From CAYMUR01 sp964393615 (GTDB taxonomy: Bacteria; Planctomycetota; Planctomycetia; Pirellulales; Pirellulaceae): a stretch of 42,279 nt of DNA. A program made the translations under genes and the position numbers. The stretch covers positions 1-42,279 of the forward strand of contig CAYMUR010000040.1 of NCBI GenBank assembly GCA_964393615.1. The letters are read 5' to 3'. The notes beneath the pieces were generated by a model. The model was not told the DNA's origin. It ran no database searches and was given only the letters and a program-made list of their open reading frames with translations. Shown here piece by piece: positions 17,856-26,637 of the stretch (positions are counted from its first letter, which is position 1; every line of letters begins with the position of its first letter).

Positions 17856-18599
17856 ATGAGCCAGTTTGGCGATTTAAGTGACGATTTCTACGTCAACACG
17901 AATCTCAACACGGAAATGGACCTTCCTAGTTCACGAGACTCTATTTTACATTTTTTCGATCGTCTGCAAAAGCAATACCCGCAGATGCGAAACTTTTACA
18001 ATCGAGATCGTAATGAATTTGTCTTAGAAGAAGACAAGGAACAGGGACATTACCGTTGGTCGTCGGTAGAACCACGACGTATCTCCTCCGGCTATGTGAA
18101 TCCAAAACGCATTGAAGATGCACTTGGACAGCATCAACTGGTTCTCGAAATGGCTCCTTATATGCTATCTGCTAGTCCACTGGACTGCGAATCTCTTAAT
18201 GTGATGTATGGTTTCGATTTCACTTATCGAGGTAACCATAATCAATTGGTGGCCGAAGCATTAGGAGTCGTTCCTGCATTCGATCGTCTACTGGACCACC
18301 CGGGTGCGACACTCGTGAGCCATCAACCTTCCGTTCAATTCGCCTTGGATGCCGAGTGCCGCATCCAATGTCGTTTAAGTATTGAAACACGTACAAACGC
18401 TTTTCATTTGCGAACCGGGGACTACCCCGAAGATCAGTTAAGTGTCTACGTGACAGTGCGCCGGTATGGAAGTCTCGATTCAGGTGAGTCGTTCATTGAG
18501 GTCATGCAGCGCCTGAACGAGATCTGCGAAGAAATGGTCAATTGCTATGTCATTGACAACGTGCTGCGGCCATTACACCAAACAATTGCTATCAAATGA
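17856..18599 (+). CDS. Hypothetical protein, family not recognised
   Basis: 247 residues with a good Shine-Dalgarno (AAGGA) upstream of ATG 17856 and steady coding character. It has no signal peptide or membrane segment, so it is probably cytoplasmic. The visible sequence is acidic in the first 70 residues, with HFFDRLQKQYPQMRNFYNRD as the first helix. It contains ISSGYVNPKRIEDALGQHQL and LNVMYGFDFTYRGNHNQLVA, then strand-like segments (IQCRLSIETRTNAF, QLSVYVTVRRYG) and a final helix. This suggests an alpha/beta protein of conserved type, but I cannot name the family. It is divergent from ogt (310 bp) and convergent with the M50 protease gene. Confidence 0.8.
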   Translation: MSQFGDLSDDFYVNTNLNTEMDLPSSRDSILHFFDRLQKQYPQMRNFYNRDRNEFVLEEDKEQGHYRWSSVEPRRISSGYVNPKRIEDALGQHQLVLEMAPYMLSASPLDCESLNVMYGFDFTYRGNHNQLVAEALGVVPAFDRLLDHPGATLVSHQPSVQFALDAECRIQCRLSIETRTNAFHLRTGDYPEDQLSVYVTVRRYGSLDSGESFIEVMQRLNEICEEMVNCYVIDNVLRPLHQTIAIK

Positions 18600-18650
18600 C
18601 AGGTGCCATCAAATAACGGGGCCAATGTCAGCTGGTACTTTTTCTATAAT

Positions 18651-18669
18651 TTGGCATAACGCGTGCCAA
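18651..18669. repeat. Inverted repeat TTGGCA-N7-TGCCAA
   Basis: A perfect 6-bp inverted repeat 52 bp past the stop of the 247-aa gene, between two convergent genes. There is no T-run next to it, so it is a weak candidate terminator or protein-binding palindrome. Confidence 0.3.
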
Positions 18670-18747
18670 CAAAATCCTGCAGAATCCCAGATACCTTGCC
18701 AGACTTTTCCTTTCTTTCAGCAAGGGCTGCCATCTTTAAAATATCGC

Positions 18748-18792
18748 ATTGCCTGGCCGTTAATTGCCTGGCCGTTAATTGCCTGGCCGTTA
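18748..18792. repeat. 15-bp tandem repeat, three copies
   Basis: Three perfect adjoining copies of ATTGCCTGGCCGTTA, between convergent genes. The last copy runs into the stop codon of the M50 protease gene at 18790. Perfect identity points to a recent expansion. Confidence 0.97.
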
Positions 18793-19896
18793 ACTGACTG
18801 CCCCAACCTTGGAACCGGAAATCTCCAAAACGGGGGACAATTTCAGCCAGCTTAACATGTTTTCCAAGGTAATGATCCCTACTAATTGTCCGGCTTCGAA
18901 CACGGCCGCACTCGTCCAGCCTTCCGACTGAAATCGCCCCAAGCAGTCAGTCAAATGGTCTTGAGATTCGATACGAGGAATCTTGCACCACACTACATCG
19001 ACCACTCGTTTGTCCCGCTGACCATCCGCCATGGCCTGTAAAACGTCATGGGAGGAAACCATTCCCACAACACGATCATCCACCACGACAGGAAAATCTT
19101 CTTGCGCGGTCATGATCATTTCACGGGCCACAGTGGCCAGTAAGGCGTTACCAGGCACCACGTGGAACCGACCCACCATGGCGTCGCGAGCTATCGCACC
19201 CCGCATGGATTCCTGCAATTGGACAAAACGATTTTCCTGACGGGCCGCAAAAAAAATGAAACCAGCGACCAACATCAGCATCCAGTTAGAGAAAAGTCCA
19301 ATCACCGCCAACCCCAGAGCAAGGACCTGACCGACAGAAGATGCGATTTCCGTCGCTGTCGCACGTTTCATGAACACGGACAACGTGGCTCGAAAAACCC
19401 GTCCGCCATCCATGGGAAACGCCGGCAACAGGTTAAATACTACAATGGTTAAATTGGCCCACATCAGCTGTGCCAGAAACGAACCTCCGACCGGATTGAA
19501 TGCCAGCCAGCCAGCCTTTCCTCCCGTCACGAAAAATCCTAGAAAAATCATCGCCGCAATCACGAGGTTAACGGCGGGACCTGCAACGGCCACGGCGATC
19601 TCCTGGGATGGACGCTCAGGCATCCGTTCCAAGCGAGCTAATCCACCCACGGGAAGCATCGTAATATCCCGGGTGGCGATCCCAAATTCACGTGCCATCA
19701 GGGCATGGCCCAGTTCGTGTAAAAACACACAGCCAAACACGGCAAGCAAAAAACAAATTCCAAAAGCCGCCGACAGCAAGCCGCCGCCGCCGGATAGGTA
19801 CGACAATGCTACCCACCCAATCAATGCGGCAAATGACCAGTGGACAAAAATTTCGATACCGGCAAGGCTTCCAAGTTTCCATGAATTTTTCATCAT
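18790..19896 (-). CDS. Site-2 protease family (M50) with CBS domains
   Basis: 368 residues from ATG 19896, chosen because GAGGAG sits just upstream; a longer frame to 20031 has no support. The membrane domain carries the zinc motif HELGH (residues 60-64), PVGGLARLERMPERPSQE after it, and the third-ligand motif NLLPAFPMDGGR with Asp163. It has about six membrane segments. The C-terminal third is two CBS motifs (RDAMVGRFHVVPGNALLATV and VVGMVSSHDVLQAM), a regulatory adenine-nucleotide-sensing module. This is the SpoIVFB-like layout. Such proteases cut membrane-bound substrates such as anti-sigma factors; the substrate here is unknown, although two sigma-factor genes lie 4-6 kb away. Confidence 0.92.
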   Translation of the reverse strand: MMKNSWKLGSLAGIEIFVHWSFAALIGWVALSYLSGGGGLLSAAFGICFLLAVFGCVFLHELGHALMAREFGIATRDITMLPVGGLARLERMPERPSQEIAVAVAGPAVNLVIAAMIFLGFFVTGGKAGWLAFNPVGGSFLAQLMWANLTIVVFNLLPAFPMDGGRVFRATLSVFMKRATATEIASSVGQVLALGLAVIGLFSNWMLMLVAGFIFFAARQENRFVQLQESMRGAIARDAMVGRFHVVPGNALLATVAREMIMTAQEDFPVVVDDRVVGMVSSHDVLQAMADGQRDKRVVDVVWCKIPRIESQDHLTDCLGRFQSEGWTSAAVFEAGQLVGIITLENMLSWLKLSPVLEISGSKVGAVS

Positions 19897-20401
19897 CTTG
19901 CTCCTCAATTTCTCTGTCTCGACCCCAACAAATGTTGGCTTGCAGGAACTGGTTCCATCATTTCGTTGTCGGTAGAATCTAGCAAACAGTGTGCCGCCAA
20001 CACTATTTTCATTTGAGGATCCTGATGGCATGCCTTAAGTCGCCATAAAATAATAACTTACCCAACGAGCAGCCTGTCATCCCCGACGTGGCAATATGCC
20101 ACACCGGGGCAAGATGCACCGTCCTTCACCCTGTTTGGCTGATGAGTTTACCTCCTACATTTTCGCCAATTTGAATAAACAGGTGAGATGATCCCAATCA
20201 CGACTAGACTTGAAACGGCAGGGATGCTGTGATGCAGTACCTGGGAACGACCTGGCGACAATCCTCGTCTATCTGGTCCTCGCGGACCGAGTTACCGTAA
20301 CCTATTCAATTCGCCGATGACATATACCGGTCAGACTGAATGAAAATATCGGCCCTCAGCCAGGATCGGCTCTTACTAATCACTTAACGGTTCAATTCTC
20401 C
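19897..20401. promoter_or_regulatory. Divergent intergenic region with a strong hairpin
   Basis: 505 bp between the M50 protease (minus) and the histidine kinase (plus). No gene seen. It contains the palindromic hairpin at 20081-20109 described separately. Promoter boxes could not be assigned with confidence. Confidence 0.4.
20081..20109. repeat. Two-tier perfect hairpin
   Basis: CCCCG-AC-GTGGCA-ATA-TGCCAC-AC-CGGGG: an outer 5-bp stem, a symmetric 2x2 internal loop, an inner 6-bp stem and a 3-nt loop. No T-run follows on either strand, so it is not an ordinary terminator. It could be a protein-binding palindrome or an RNA element in the kinase leader, about 290 bp before its start. Confidence 0.6.
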
Positions 20402-21886
20402 ATGCGTCTTACTGCAAAACTCGTCATTGCATTCGTGTTGGTCAGTGTCATCCTCATGGCAGTCAACGGGTATATGACGATGCAACGCGAAGTCCAGTTG
20501 CGCGAAAGACAGATTCAGCTCTGGACTGGCAATCTCGCCAAAGTACTCGAACAAAGTGTCAATACAGCCTGGGCCAAAGGAAGTTTGCCTCAAGTTTTCC
20601 AATTGGTAGAACGGGCTGATCTGTATTATCGTGACTTGGATATTCGTTGGGTATGGTTCAAAGATCCCGCCAAAAGCAACTTTGCTCCGCGAGCGACCGC
20701 AGCAGACTTTAACTTGATCAACGCATCCCAAAAACCGGTTTCCATAAAACAGCGCAATATCCAGGGCAACGGATTCCTTTTTACTTACCATCCGATCCCC
20801 ATTATCCCGAATCGGCCAGGTGGCCTGGAGCTTACCACAAGGCTAGACGATTTGGACAAATATGTTTGGTACACGTTGAAAAATACTGTCATCTTAATGG
20901 GGATCATGATCCTGCTGAGCGGTATCATGGTTGCTTTTCTGGGGGTCAATGTGGTAGGCCGTCCCTTACAGCTTCTAATCGACAAAACCCGCCGCGCAGG
21001 CAAGGGCGACTTGTGTGGTGACCTGGAATTGGGAGGTAACGATGAGTTGACGGAGTTGGGACATAGCTTGAACGACATGTGCCGCCAACTCATGGAATCC
21101 CAGGATCAGGTACAAGCCGAAACCTCAGCCCGTATTGCTGCGTTGGAGCAATTGCGTCACGTGGACCGCTTGCAAACGGTCGGTCGGATGGCCTCCGGTA
21201 TCGCCCATGAACTGGGAACACCCTTAAATGTGGTCTCGGGACGGGCTGACTTAATTGCTTCTGGCAAACTATCCGCAGACCAAGTCAGCGAGAGTGCTCA
21301 AACGATCAAAGGGGAATCGGACCGAATGGCTGTAATCATTCGTCAATTACTCGACTTCGCCCGGCACCGGACCCCCAATCGAATACGAGTCAATTTGTAC
21401 GAAGTGGCCCACCAGACAAAAGATCTGATGTCCCCGTTAGCCCACAAGGGAAATGTCACTTTACAATTGGAAGATTGCTCGAAAGAGGTGATGGCCTATG
21501 TCGACGTGGGTCAGATACAACAAGTTTTGACCAATCTCATTGTGAATGCCGTCCAGGCTATGCCACTTGGTGGAACCATTACCATGCGTGTCGGACGCCG
21601 ACCTGCTAAACCACCCGAAGCCCAGGACAGCTCCGCGGTCCAATATGATTTCATTGACGTACAGGACGAAGGGGAAGGTATTTCCGACGAGGCCATTGAC
21701 CATATCTTTGAACCGTTTTTCACCACAAAGCAGATCGGCGAAGGAACGGGACTGGGATTGTCATTGTCATACGGTATTATCAAGGAACATGGCGGCTGGA
21801 TCTCGGCCACCAGCCATCTGGGCAAAGGGAGTTGCCTTTCGATCTACTTACCGCCGGAGGAAAATGCATGCTCGGACGAGTCTTGA
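20402..21886 (+). CDS. Sensor histidine kinase (NtrB/ZraS-like)
   Basis: 494 residues. Membrane segments at about 5-23 and 161-183 enclose a periplasmic sensor of some 135 residues. A HAMP-like linker follows (residues 184-235, VVGRPLQLLIDKTRRAGKGD). The H-box is GIAHELGTPLNVVSG with phospho-accepting His269, the N-box NLIVNAVQAM (Asn382), the G1 box QDEGEGISDE and the G2 box GEGTGLGLSL. It autophosphorylates and passes phosphate to the regulator whose start overlaps its 3' end by 19 bp, so the two are co-translated. The periplasmic domain has no recognised ligand signature. Its best analogy is with two-component systems that drive sigma-54 promoters. Confidence 0.94.
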   Translation: MRLTAKLVIAFVLVSVILMAVNGYMTMQREVQLRERQIQLWTGNLAKVLEQSVNTAWAKGSLPQVFQLVERADLYYRDLDIRWVWFKDPAKSNFAPRATAADFNLINASQKPVSIKQRNIQGNGFLFTYHPIPIIPNRPGGLELTTRLDDLDKYVWYTLKNTVILMGIMILLSGIMVAFLGVNVVGRPLQLLIDKTRRAGKGDLCGDLELGGNDELTELGHSLNDMCRQLMESQDQVQAETSARIAALEQLRHVDRLQTVGRMASGIAHELGTPLNVVSGRADLIASGKLSADQVSESAQTIKGESDRMAVIIRQLLDFARHRTPNRIRVNLYEVAHQTKDLMSPLAHKGNVTLQLEDCSKEVMAYVDVGQIQQVLTNLIVNAVQAMPLGGTITMRVGRRPAKPPEAQDSSAVQYDFIDVQDEGEGISDEAIDHIFEPFFTTKQIGEGTGLGLSLSYGIIKEHGGWISATSHLGKGSCLSIYLPPEENACSDES

Positions 21887-23229
21887 TCGTCGATGACGAA
21901 GTTGCCATGTGCAAGCTGCTTGAGGCCGATCTCAATCTGCGAGACTTCGAGACAAGCTGGTTTACTTCGGCTGAAGAAGCCTTGCAGTCACTGAAAAACG
22001 AAGCATTTGACCTCGTGTTGACGGATTTGAACATGCCGGGCATGAGCGGAACCATGCTCTGCGAACAAATCGTCGCGAATCGCCCTGACCTGCCAGTCAT
22101 TGTGATGACCGCTTTTGGGAGTATGGAAACGGCCGTCGCGTCGATTCGCGCCGGTGCCTACGACTTCGTTACCAAGCCGATCGAAATGGATATGCTGGCC
22201 CTGACTCTGGAAAGAGCCATCCGACATCGCCAACTACAAGAAAAGGTCAAGCTACTCAGCGAAGCGGTTGCTCTCTCCCAACGGTTTGAGGACATCCTCG
22301 GTGAAAGCCCTGTGATGCAAGAACTGTTCGATCAACTTTCACGGATTGCCGATTCCGAATCAGCTGTCCTTGTTACAGGGGAAAGCGGCACCGGCAAGGA
22401 ACTCGTTGCCCGTGCAATCCATCAACGTAGCCGCCGTAGCGACAAACCATTTGTGGCCGTGAATTGTGCTGCAATCTCTGACACCCTCCTGGAAAGCGAA
22501 TTATTTGGACATGCAAAAGGGGCCTTTACCGATGCGCGTTCTGAACGGAAAGGGTTATTTTTGCAGGCTGAAGGGGGTACGTTGCTGTTGGATGAAGTAG
22601 GGGAAATGCCACTTGCCATGCAGCCCAAGTTATTGCGCGCCCTGGAAGAAAACAAAGTACGACCGGTCGGAGGTGACGCTGAAATTTCGTTTAACGCGCG
22701 TATCATTACGGCCACCAACCGTGACCTGGACACCGCAGTTGTCGAAAAGCGATTCCGCGAAGACCTCTTTTTTCGCATTAATGTGATCCAGCTACAACTG
22801 CCGCCACTACGCTCACGTGGTACAGACATTTTATTGCTGGCACAGCATTTTGTAGAATTGTTTGCCAACCGTTCAGGTAATGCAGTGACCGGAATCTCAG
22901 AACCTGCCGCCCACAAATTACTGTCTTACGACTGGCCAGGCAATGTACGAGAACTGCGTAACGCCATGGAACGAGCCGTCGCTCTCACTCGTTACGACAA
23001 ATTGGCGGTCGAAGATCTCTCTGAAAAGATCCGTCATTATCGACAATCCCACGTTGTGATTGGTTCCACGGACCCCAATGAGCTGATTCCTATGGAAGAA
23101 GTCGAGCGGCGGTATATCTTGCACGTTCTGGAATCGGCAGGAAACAACAAAACCCTTACCGCGCGCATTCTCGGACTGGACCGCAAAACGTTGTACCGTA
23201 AGTTACAACAGTATGGAGTGAGCGATTAG
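21868..23229 (+). CDS. Sigma-54-dependent response regulator (NtrC family)
   Basis: 453 residues from ATG 21868, with GGAGGA just upstream; an earlier in-frame TTG at 21832 is rejected. The receiver domain has phospho-acceptor Asp53 (LTDLNMPG) and Lys103 (TKPIE). The AAA+ domain has Walker A GESGTGKE (171-178), Walker B LLLDEVGEMP, and the sigma-54 contact loop as GAFTDA (218-223) instead of canonical GAFTGA; the Asp variant occurs in this family. The C-terminal Fis-type helix-turn-helix is NNKTLTARILGLDRKTLYRK. It activates sigma-54 promoters after phosphorylation by the kinase encoded just upstream. Target genes are not evident, and no clear -24/-12 promoter was found near it. Confidence 0.95.
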   Translation: MLGRVLIVDDEVAMCKLLEADLNLRDFETSWFTSAEEALQSLKNEAFDLVLTDLNMPGMSGTMLCEQIVANRPDLPVIVMTAFGSMETAVASIRAGAYDFVTKPIEMDMLALTLERAIRHRQLQEKVKLLSEAVALSQRFEDILGESPVMQELFDQLSRIADSESAVLVTGESGTGKELVARAIHQRSRRSDKPFVAVNCAAISDTLLESELFGHAKGAFTDARSERKGLFLQAEGGTLLLDEVGEMPLAMQPKLLRALEENKVRPVGGDAEISFNARIITATNRDLDTAVVEKRFREDLFFRINVIQLQLPPLRSRGTDILLLAQHFVELFANRSGNAVTGISEPAAHKLLSYDWPGNVRELRNAMERAVALTRYDKLAVEDLSEKIRHYRQSHVVIGSTDPNELIPMEEVERRYILHVLESAGNNKTLTARILGLDRKTLYRKLQQYGVSD

Positions 23230-23562
23230 CGGGTGGCACGTTGCAAGTGCTAGCCTCGAAGCTTGTCTCTCCGCGCTATTCCACGAACCTCTGTGAAGTG
23301 TTCTACCAACCATGTCGCCAGAATTCCCTGGGGCGAAATGTCACGGTGGGGCAATTTGCCACGGCGGTTATTCCCTGTTTCACAGCGGTCAGAATCTATT
23401 CAAACAGTTGCTGCCCACTTCGCAAAATCCTTTGACCATTGTTGTTAACTGTTGTTCTCTGCACTGACAACGGTAGCAACTGGGTCCTCGTTTATGTTGG
23501 CATGCTAATTGCTTCTCTCAGAAGTCATTCCCACACGGCTTGCCAAGAAGAGGATGTAACGA
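23230..23562. promoter_or_regulatory. Intergenic region upstream of the ECF sigma gene
   Basis: 333 bp with no gene. TGGCAC followed by TTGC occurs at 23234-23244, but with one base between the halves instead of five, so it is not a sigma-54 promoter. A direct near-repeat TTGTTGTTAACTGTTGTT lies near 23438. GAGGA nine bases before the ATG serves the sigma gene. Confidence 0.4.
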
Positions 23563-24210
23563 ATGACAACGAACACGGCCAGAACAGGTCGGCACAACCT
23601 CACAGGACTGCCACCCGCCAAATGGAGTGATGAACAATTGCTAGTCCATTACCGCCAGACCGGCAATCAGAAAATGTTCGCCGTGTTAGTCCAGCGTTAT
23701 GAACAAGAGTTGTTTCATTATTTGCGCCATTATCTTGGAGACTCACAATTGGCGGAAGATACATTTCAAACCACATTTTTACACGTCCATTTGAAACGCG
23801 ACCAATTTGACCAGCAACGACGATTTCGCCCCTGGTTATACAAGATTGCGACCAATCGAGCCATCGATAATATTCGGCAACGCAAACGAAGAGCAACTGT
23901 CAGCCTGGACATGCCTTGTGATCCGCAAGATCCGAATTGCGGTGCCTGGGCTGATCGATTGATCGATTCAAGCCGTACACCAACGGCTCAACTGATTCAC
24001 CAGGAACACTGTGACACGTCACTGCAAGCGTTGCAGAAGTTACCGAAGCATTTACGCCAAGTCCTCACCCTGGTTTTTTTTCAGGGATTAAAGTACCGCG
24101 AAACAGCCGAGGTTTTGTCCATTCCCGTAGGCACCGTTAAAAGCCGTATGCACACCGCTTTACAAAAACTAGAAGCAATCCTTGTTCCACCCTCCAACTT
24201 ACACCTCTGA
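23563..24210 (+). CDS. ECF-type RNA polymerase sigma factor
   Basis: 215 residues. Region 2 is at about 25-95: FAVLVQRYEQELFHYLRHYL, then AEDTFQTTFLHVHLKRDQFD and RFRPWLYKIATNRAIDNIRQ with the -10 recognition helix. Region 4 is at about 140-200: LQKLPKHLRQVLTLVFFQGL, then KYRETAEVLSIPVGTVKSRM, the -35 helix-turn-helix. This is a sigma-70 group 4 factor. No anti-sigma gene or zinc-binding anti-sigma motif is adjacent, unlike many ECF operons. It is followed after 88 bp by a second sigma gene on the same strand. Start and Shine-Dalgarno (GAGGA) agree. Confidence 0.93.
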   Translation: MTTNTARTGRHNLTGLPPAKWSDEQLLVHYRQTGNQKMFAVLVQRYEQELFHYLRHYLGDSQLAEDTFQTTFLHVHLKRDQFDQQRRFRPWLYKIATNRAIDNIRQRKRRATVSLDMPCDPQDPNCGAWADRLIDSSRTPTAQLIHQEHCDTSLQALQKLPKHLRQVLTLVFFQGLKYRETAEVLSIPVGTVKSRMHTALQKLEAILVPPSNLHL

Positions 24211-24298
24211 ATGATGGCAATGTCCAGAAAATCACGTCAATCCAATCAACACATTATGAAAACATTTTATGGCCTGACTGGCAGAAAGCCCTACCCCC

Positions 24299-25825
24299 AT
24301 GCAAACAACACTCTATCGCAACCGAACGAGTCACAGCTTACCAATACCAACATCCCCTCAGCTCGCCCAAACCAAGGCCATTGGTGAACGCCTGGCAGTG
24401 CGTAACCCATACCGTCCCAATCCACGAGGTACGGCCGATGCAGCCAGTAACACTATCAGCTATTACCTCATCAAAATCGCCGAATTCCCATTATTGTCAA
24501 ACAGCGAAGAAAGAAAAGTGACACGTGAGATTGCAACCAATCGCGCGAAGTTCAGGCAACGGTTATTGGCGACGGATATCGCCATACGAGAAGCGAGGGA
24601 ACTACTGAAACGGGTTCGTGACGGTAAGCTGCGAATGGATCGTGTGCTTGATATCCCGGCATCCGATTTAAAAATGAAACGCAATCTTAAAAAAGTATTA
24701 CTCATCAACCTGCACACACTGGGTGAATTACTGCGATCCAATCGCGAAGACTTTGCGATCGTGGCAAATTCACGGCGACCCCATCGGCGACGTCACCAAG
24801 CCTGGCGCCGAATCATACGACGACGAGGAAAAGCAGCACGGCTTATTGAAGAACTCCCTTTGCGCATTGGATTCATCTACGAACTGTTTCAAAAAGTCGA
24901 ACGGATATACCGGCAAACCGTCCAGCAAAACAACAATATATCAAACCAGCGTCTGCTAGCAGCACACTCGTATCAACGCCGCCGAGCCAATCTCTACGCA
25001 CTCGCTCGACAGTCACTGGAGACACCACGCACATTTGAACGGTCTTTTAGAAAAATCAATCACTATCGAAAACAGTACGAATCCGCGCAACGCCAACTCG
25101 CCAATGGAAATTTACGGTTAGTCGTTTCCATCGCAAAGGGTTTCGCCAATCGTGGTTTGAGTCTGCTAGATTTGATTCAGGATGGCAACGCGGGACTGTT
25201 AAAGGCAACGGACAAGTTCGACCCTCAACGGGCAATCAAGTTTTCGACATACGCCACTTGGTGGATAAAGCAATCGATTCTCCAGGCGATCATCGATCAT
25301 AGTCGAACCATCCGTTTGCCCGTCTATGCCAGTCGCCATGTGCTGCGCACGCGGGAATTGGCACAAAAGTTAATACAAGACCTGGGCCGTGAACCCAACC
25401 TGGATGATATTGTCGAAGCCGGCCAGCTCTCTCGTGACGAAACCCGACATTTCATTCGCTTTTCAAAACAGCCATTATCGTTGGACCGCAAATCCGAAAA
25501 TCATACCGATGGCGATCTAGGCAGCCTCGTGCCTGACGAAGAACATGTTCCAACCACCATCATGCTACACCAACTCAAGGCGCAGTTGCGCGGAATCCTG
25601 GAAACGCTGGAACGACGTGAACGGGAAGTCATTGCCCTACGCTATGGCTTGGAAAATAGTGAGCCGCTAACATTACGAGAAATTGGCGACCGCATTTCTG
25701 TGTCGCGCGAACGTGTTCGACAAATCGAACGCACTGCGTTCCGAAAACTCAAACAACCCAAACATATCCACTCACTCAAAGGATTTCTCGACGAACCTGT
25801 CGACCTGGCTATTGCTTCCCGGTAA
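24299..25825 (+). CDS. Sigma-70 family sigma factor, primary-like (RpoD/SigA-related)
   Basis: 508 residues. There is no region 1.1; region 1.2 is at about 50-80 (ISYYLIKIAEFPLLSNSEER). A long basic non-conserved stretch (about 95-265) follows, then region 2 (NLRLVVSIAKGFANRGLSLL, DLIQDGNAGLLKATDKFDPQ, FSTYATWWIKQSILQAI), region 3 and region 4 with LTLREIGDRISVSRERVRQI. The 2.4 and 4.2 helices look close to housekeeping sigma, so it should read standard -10/-35 promoters. Lack of region 1.1 and the Arg/His-rich spacer suggest a group 2 (alternative, stress or growth-phase) factor rather than the main one. It lies 88 bp downstream of the ECF sigma gene and may share its transcript. Confidence 0.93.
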   Translation: MQTTLYRNRTSHSLPIPTSPQLAQTKAIGERLAVRNPYRPNPRGTADAASNTISYYLIKIAEFPLLSNSEERKVTREIATNRAKFRQRLLATDIAIREARELLKRVRDGKLRMDRVLDIPASDLKMKRNLKKVLLINLHTLGELLRSNREDFAIVANSRRPHRRRHQAWRRIIRRRGKAARLIEELPLRIGFIYELFQKVERIYRQTVQQNNNISNQRLLAAHSYQRRRANLYALARQSLETPRTFERSFRKINHYRKQYESAQRQLANGNLRLVVSIAKGFANRGLSLLDLIQDGNAGLLKATDKFDPQRAIKFSTYATWWIKQSILQAIIDHSRTIRLPVYASRHVLRTRELAQKLIQDLGREPNLDDIVEAGQLSRDETRHFIRFSKQPLSLDRKSENHTDGDLGSLVPDEEHVPTTIMLHQLKAQLRGILETLERREREVIALRYGLENSEPLTLREIGDRISVSRERVRQIERTAFRKLKQPKHIHSLKGFLDEPVDLAIASR

Positions 25826-25989
25826 CCTATTAACCGCTACTCCACGTCTTCAAGCGAAAGAGACCTGCAAAATGACACCGCTCTCAATCTTGGTCAAATC
25901 GTTCTTGAGCAATGAACATGAACACCTGCTAAATAATGAATCCTCTTCTGGACACTGCGTCGTACCTGGTTATTTCTTAGCGCAGCAAG

Positions 25990-26637
25990 TTAGCCATTTT
26001 GAGATCCGGTAACACTCCGTGGATATTCGATGAGCACACCATATCCACGAGCTTCCACGTCAGCGGACCGAAAATTTCGATGTACAGAGACAATCCTCGC
26101 ACCTGCCAACAAATGAAATGCGACGACTGTATCCAATTCACGTTCATCAGGTGAACGGTTAAGATATTGTTCGATCGTCAAATCGGGAAACCGATGAAAT
26201 CCAGCTGGACGTGTGTACCCGACAATCCGACGTACCGAGGCAAGACAACGCGCAAATGCAATCTGGGCATCAACAAGTTGACGGCCCAAATGTTGACCTC
26301 GTGCTTCCGGTAACACGCCAACATTGATCAGTTGGTAGACAGTACCTTCAGGCTGGTGGGTACGACGAATCTGCCCACAGTCAGTGATATGGTCGTAATC
26401 AGCACCATCCTTTTTGAGCTGTGCTGCTGTAATCCTCTGCGCACTTGACACGCCAACAATACGGTTGTCTGCCACCGCCACCAGTTGCCCCGGTACATAG
26501 ATTTCAATCCTGGCTCGATACTGTTCAGCAGAGACAGCAAGCGCCACAGGCCAACTAGCGCTGTCGACATCGGCCATCGCCACCGCGTCGTCAGCACTTG
26601 CCACGCGGATAGTTACCCTTCCTCTACTTGCAGCCAT
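25990..26637 (-). CDS. GNAT-family N-acetyltransferase
   Basis: 215 residues from ATG 26637; longer readings run into the CoA-transferase gene. The N-terminal strand VTIRVASADDAVAMADVDSA and the acetyl-CoA-binding motif A (INVGVLPEARGQHLGRQLVD) identify the GNAT fold. A GYTRPAGFHRFPDLTIEQYL segment and AFHLLAGARIVSVHRNFRSA follow, resembling proteins that acetylate small molecules or act beside other enzymes. The substrate is unknown. The start lies 25 bp inside the end of the CoA-transferase gene, so the two are translationally coupled. Confidence 0.82.
   Translation of the reverse strand: MAASRGRVTIRVASADDAVAMADVDSASWPVALAVSAEQYRARIEIYVPGQLVAVADNRIVGVSSAQRITAAQLKKDGADYDHITDCGQIRRTHQPEGTVYQLINVGVLPEARGQHLGRQLVDAQIAFARCLASVRRIVGYTRPAGFHRFPDLTIEQYLNRSPDERELDTVVAFHLLAGARIVSVHRNFRSADVEARGYGVLIEYPRSVTGSQNG

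Noticed and set aside
18790..20031. Longer start for the M50 protease
   Set aside because: The extra 45 residues have no conserved character, and a strong Shine-Dalgarno lies directly before ATG 19896.
23234..23244. TGGCAC...TTGC as a sigma-54 promoter
   Set aside because: The two halves are one base apart, while five are needed.
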